DNA of 64,000 nt from Pluralibacter gergoviae ATCC 33028 = NBRC 105706. GTDB lineage: Bacteria; Pseudomonadota; Gammaproteobacteria; Enterobacterales; Enterobacteriaceae. Under the pieces are notes generated by a model that saw only the letters and a list, made by a program, of their open reading frames with translations, did no database searches and was not told the origin of the DNA. Shown here in pieces: positions 60,739 through 64,000 of the stretch. The stretch's first letter is position 1; each line of letters begins with the position of its first letter. The position numbers and the translations under genes were made by a program. The stretch is from contig NZ_BCZS01000019.1 of NCBI RefSeq assembly GCF_001598855.1, forward strand, positions 23,433-87,432, in the 5' to 3' direction.

Positions 60739-62034
60739 CTATTTAGCGTCCCGCTCCCGGGCAATGGCGCGATAGCCGATGTCGCTGCGGCTGAAGCTGC
60801 CCTCCCAGTGAATATCCTTCATCAGCGCATAGGCGCGCTGCTGGGCCTCGGCCACGGTATCGCCGAGCGCCGTTACGCACAGCACGCGTCCGCCGCTGGT
60901 CAGCACGCGCTCGTCGTCCGACAGCGTGGTACCCGCCTGAAACACTTTACCGTCCGCCACTTCTTCCAGCGGCAGGCCGTGGATCTCATCGCCGGTGCGG
61001 TAGCTGCCGGGATAGCCGCCGGCGGCCATCACCACGCCAAGCGATGCGCGCGGATCCCAGCGGGAGGTCTGCGTGTCCAGCTTGCCTTCGCAGGCCGCCA
61101 GGCACAGCTCCACCAGATCCGATTGCATGCGCAGCATGATCGGCTGGGTTTCCGGATCGCCGAAGCGGCAGTTGAATTCGATAACCTTTGGGTTGCCCTG
61201 CTTGTCGATCATCAGGCCCGCATAGAGGAAGCCGGTGTAGGTATTGCCCTCGGCCGCCATGCCGCGCACGGTTGGCCAGATGATGCGGTCCATGGTGCGC
61301 TGGTGGACTTCATCCGTCACCACCGGCGCCGGGGAGTAGGCGCCCATGCCGCCGGTATTCAGCCCGCTGTCGCCGTCGCCGACGCGCTTATGATCCTGGC
61401 TGGTGGCCATCGGCAGCACGTTTTCGCCGTCAACCATCACGATAAAGCTGGCCTCTTCGCCGTCGAGGAACTCCTCGATGACGATGCGGTGGCCCGCGTC
61501 GCCGAAGGCGTTGCCCGCCAGCATATCCTGTACGGCGGCTTCGGCCTCTTCCAGGGTCATCGCCACGATCACGCCTTTGCCGGCGGCCAGCCCGTCGGCC
61601 TTAATGACGATCGGCGCGCCTTTCTCACGCAGGTAAGCCAGCGCGGGCTCCACCTCGGTGAAGTTCTGATACTCCGCCGTCGGGATCTTGTGGCGGGCCA
61701 GAAAGTCTTTGGTAAACGCTTTCGAGCCTTCCAGCTGGGCGGCGCCTTTGGTGGGGCCGAAAATGGTCAGGCCCGCCTCGCGGAAGGCGTCAACCACGCC
61801 GATCACCAGCGGCGCTTCCGGGCCAACGATGGTCAGATCGATCTTTTCACTCTGCGCGAAGTTGAGCAGGGCGGCGATGTCGGTGACGGCGATATTGACG
61901 TTCTGCAGCGCCGGCTCCATCGCGGTTCCCGCGTTGCCCGGTGCGACAAAGACGGTTTCAACCAGAGGCGACTGTACCGCTTTCCAGGCCAGGGCGTGCT
62001 CGCGGCCGCCGTTGCCGATGACTAACACTTTCAT
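60739..62034 (-). CDS. purD: Phosphoribosylamine-glycine ligase
   Basis: 431 residues from MKVLVIGNGGREHALAWKAV. ATP-grasp enzyme that makes glycinamide ribotide in purine synthesis; KADGLAAGKGVIVA and EFNCRFGDPETQ motifs are intact. The start at 62034 has GGAG 6 nt upstream and matches the family; an in-frame ATG four codons earlier is rejected. It lies 11 bp after purH. Confidence 0.97.
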   Translation of the reverse strand: MKVLVIGNGGREHALAWKAVQSPLVETVFVAPGNAGTAMEPALQNVNIAVTDIAALLNFAQSEKIDLTIVGPEAPLVIGVVDAFREAGLTIFGPTKGAAQLEGSKAFTKDFLARHKIPTAEYQNFTEVEPALAYLREKGAPIVIKADGLAAGKGVIVAMTLEEAEAAVQDMLAGNAFGDAGHRIVIEEFLDGEEASFIVMVDGENVLPMATSQDHKRVGDGDSGLNTGGMGAYSPAPVVTDEVHQRTMDRIIWPTVRGMAAEGNTYTGFLYAGLMIDKQGNPKVIEFNCRFGDPETQPIMLRMQSDLVELCLAACEGKLDTQTSRWDPRASLGVVMAAGGYPGSYRTGDEIHGLPLEEVADGKVFQAGTTLSDDERVLTSGGRVLCVTALGDTVAEAQQRAYALMKDIHWEGSFSRSDIGYRAIARERDAK

Positions 62035-62045
62035 TTTCTGCTCCA

Positions 62046-63635
62046 TTAGTGGCGGAAGTGGCGCATGTCGGTGAAGATCATCGCGATGCCGTGCTCGTCG
62101 GCGGCGGCAATCACTTCTTCATCGCGAATCGATCCGCCCGGCTGGATAACGCAGGTGATGCCCACGTCGGCCGCGGCGTCGATGCCGTCGCGGAACGGGA
62201 AGAAGGCGTCGGAGGCCATCGCGGAGCCTTTCACTTCCAGGCCCTCATCGCCGGCCTTGATACCGGCAATTTTCGCCGAGTAGACGCGGCTCATCTGGCC
62301 GGCGCCGATGCCGATGGTCATTTTATCTTTGGCATAGACGATGGCGTTGGACTTGACGAATTTGGCCACTTTCCAGCAGAACAGCGCGTCGCGCAGCTCC
62401 TCTTCCGACGGCTGGCGCTTCGTCACCACCCGCAGGTCAGCTTCCGTCACCATACCGAGATCCCGGTCCTGTACCAGCAGACCGCCGTTAACGCGCTTGA
62501 CGTCGAGGCCCGGTACGCGCTCCGCCCACTGGCCGCAGATCAGTACGCGGACATTCTGCTTGCTGGCAGTGATTTTCAGCGCCTCTTCAGAGGCGGAAGG
62601 GGCAATGATCACTTCAACAAACTGGCGAGAGACGATGGCCTGGGCGGTTTCGGCATCCAGCTCGCGGTTAAAAGCAATGATGCCGCCGAAGGCGGACGTC
62701 GGATCGGTTTTGTAGGCGCGGTCATAGGCGTCGAGGATGGTGGTGCTGACCGCCACGCCGCACGGGTTAGCGTGCTTGACGATAACGCAGGCCGGTTCGC
62801 TGAATTCCTTCACGCACTCCAGCGCCGCGTCGGTATCGGCAATGTTGTTGTAGGAGAGCGCTTTACCCTGCACCTGCTGCGCGGTAGCGACGGAGGCTTC
62901 CTTGACGTCCTCTTCTATATAGAAGGCGGCCTGCTGGTGGCTGTTCTCACCGTAGCGCATATCCTGCTTCTTAATAAAGTTGAGATTGAGCGTGCGCGGG
63001 AAGCGGCCGGCGGGCTCTTTTGACTCACCGTGATAGGCGGGAACCAGGCTGCCGAAGTAGTTGGCAATCATGCTATCGTAGGCGGCAGTGTGTTCGAAGG
63101 CCTTAATGGCGAGGTCGAAGCGGGTTGCCAGGGTCAGCGAGTTATTGCCGGCGTCCATCTCTTTAATAATGGCCTCGTAGTCGCTGCTCTTCACTACGAT
63201 GGCGACGTCCTTATGGTTCTTGGCCGCGGAGCGCACCATGGTCGGGCCGCCAATATCGATATTCTCCACCGCGTCCTCAAGCGTGCAGCCTTCGCGGGCG
63301 ACGGTCTGGGCGAACGGATAGAGGTTAACGACCACCATGTCGATAGGCGCGATGCCGTGCTGCTGCATAATGCCGTCGTCCTGGCCGCGGCGGCCGAGGA
63401 TCCCGCCGTGTACTTTCGGGTGCAGAGTTTTTACGCGCCCGTCCATCATCTCCGGAAAGCCGGTGTAGTCGGAGACTTCGGTCACCGGCAGACCTTTCTC
63501 TGCCAGCAGGCGGGCCGTGCCGCCGGTAGAGAGTAGCTCAACGCCGCGTGCGGAAAGCGCCTGCGCGAATTCGACGATACCGGCCTTATCAGAGACGCTG
63601 AGAAGGGCGCGGCGGACTGGACGAGGTTGTTGCAT
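62046..63635 (-). CDS. purH: Bifunctional AICAR transformylase / IMP cyclohydrolase
   Basis: 529 residues, the E. coli length. N-terminal cyclohydrolase domain (residues about 1-190) with [15 protein letters not shown], and C-terminal transformylase domain with the catalytic KHANPCGVA. It performs the last two steps to IMP. The start at 63635 ([19 protein letters not shown]) is chosen by family match over an upstream frame extension. First gene of purHD. Confidence 0.97.
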   Translation of the reverse strand: MQQPRPVRRALLSVSDKAGIVEFAQALSARGVELLSTGGTARLLAEKGLPVTEVSDYTGFPEMMDGRVKTLHPKVHGGILGRRGQDDGIMQQHGIAPIDMVVVNLYPFAQTVAREGCTLEDAVENIDIGGPTMVRSAAKNHKDVAIVVKSSDYEAIIKEMDAGNNSLTLATRFDLAIKAFEHTAAYDSMIANYFGSLVPAYHGESKEPAGRFPRTLNLNFIKKQDMRYGENSHQQAAFYIEEDVKEASVATAQQVQGKALSYNNIADTDAALECVKEFSEPACVIVKHANPCGVAVSTTILDAYDRAYKTDPTSAFGGIIAFNRELDAETAQAIVSRQFVEVIIAPSASEEALKITASKQNVRVLICGQWAERVPGLDVKRVNGGLLVQDRDLGMVTEADLRVVTKRQPSEEELRDALFCWKVAKFVKSNAIVYAKDKMTIGIGAGQMSRVYSAKIAGIKAGDEGLEVKGSAMASDAFFPFRDGIDAAADVGITCVIQPGGSIRDEEVIAAADEHGIAMIFTDMRHFRH

Positions 63636-63859
63636 GGTAATAAATCCCCAGGATTTGAACATTACAGAGAGCGTTAGCTGAATTTTTCGCAAAAAACTCA
63701 GCTAAAGCCCCTGGCAGGGCATCCTCATTTTGCGGGGGGTATTGTAACGAAAACGTTTGCGCATCGCTCATGAAATTTCACCTTTTCACTGCATTGTGGA
63801 TAACTCTGTGTGTAAAAGGGTATAAGGCGGGGTTTTGCTGGGGAATGCAGCAGTCAGTC
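63636..63859. other. Intergenic region between purH and the rRNA promoters
   Basis: No gene is supported. It holds the purHD promoter with its PurR operator, and a DnaA-box-like TGTGGATAA at about 63794-63802 of unknown meaning. A further 141 bp to the window end are rRNA promoter sequence. Confidence 0.6.
63747..63762 (-). promoter_or_regulatory. PurR operator of purHD
   Basis: On the minus strand GCGCAAACGTTTTCGT matches the PurR consensus ACGCAAACGTTTTCNT. It lies about 112 bp upstream of the purH start, consistent with repression by PurR when purines are plentiful. Confidence 0.92.
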
Positions 63860-64000
63860 ATTTTTCTGCAAATTATCTATTGCGGCCTGCGGAGAACTCC
63901 CTATAATGCGCCTCCATCGACACGGCGGATGTGAATCACTTCACACAAACAGCCGGTTCGGTTGAAGAGAAAAGCTCTGAAAAAAGGGTTGACTCTGAAA
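63860..64000 (+). promoter_or_regulatory. rRNA operon promoters P1 and P2 (rrnE-like)
   Basis: P1 has -35 TTGCGG (63880-63885), a 16-bp spacer and -10 TATAAT (63902-63907) with the GC-rich discriminator GCGCCTCC; an AT-rich UP element precedes it. P2 -35 TTGACT is at 63989-63994 and its -10 lies beyond the window. The sequence is very close to E. coli rrnE, which also follows purH. The 16S gene should lie to the right. Confidence 0.92.

Noticed and set aside
63794..63802. DnaA box near the purH/rrn spacer as an origin
   Set aside because: A single TGTGGATAA with no cluster, no DUE and no gidA/mioC neighbours.

Overview
The window is enterobacterial chromosome (Enterobacteriaceae, GC-rich, close in gene content to Klebsiella/Enterobacter-type genera). 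This rests on near-full-length similarity, recalled from memory, to E. coli proteins such as HupA, RpoH, LivJ/LivK, FtsE, GlgP and PurH, on a RyhB small RNA, and on an rrnE-like promoter at the right end. No prophage, insertion sequence, tRNA or CRISPR array was seen.

Layout. (1) 1-7264: the 90-minute region of E. coli: thiE (partial), thiC with its TPP riboswitch, rsd, then nudC-hemE-nfi-yjaG-hupA-yjaH. (2) 7339-60705: a block that in E. coli lies at about 76-77 min: yhhS, dcrB, yhhQ, tusA, zntA, yhhN, yhhM, yhhL, rsmD, ftsYEX, rpoH, livJ-panM-livKHMGF, ugpBAECQ, yhhA, ggt, yhhY, ryhB, yhhW, gntR-gntKU, yhgN, asd and glgBXCAP. (3) 60739-64000: purD and purH with a PurR operator, then the P1/P2 promoters of an rRNA operon that runs off the right end, again as near 90 min in E. 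coli. The whole glg-to-yhhS block therefore sits between yjaH and purD, where E. coli has zraPSR. Both junctions are short (74 and 33 bp) and carry no mobile element.

Inside the block three sets of genes are absent from the E. coli K-12 order: a MocR-type regulator, a PuuE/GabT-like aminotransferase and an aromatic-amino-acid-type permease between rpoH and livJ; a membrane-anchored bactofilin beside ryhB; and a five-gene chaperone-usher fimbrial operon with two chaperones between gntU and yhgN.

Functional themes are thiamine, haem and purine synthesis; the FtsY/FtsEX/sigma-32 cluster; uptake of branched-chain amino acids, glycerol-3-phosphate and gluconate; zinc efflux; and glycogen metabolism. 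Points worth a second look are the block relocation, a Lys39-to-Thr change at the activator site of GlgC, four 18-bp tandem repeats in front of yhhA, a small insertion in RyhB, and several perfect inverted repeats in leaders (zntA, permease, yhhN/yhhM). No wholly new defence or mobile system was found; most of the window is core chromosome.
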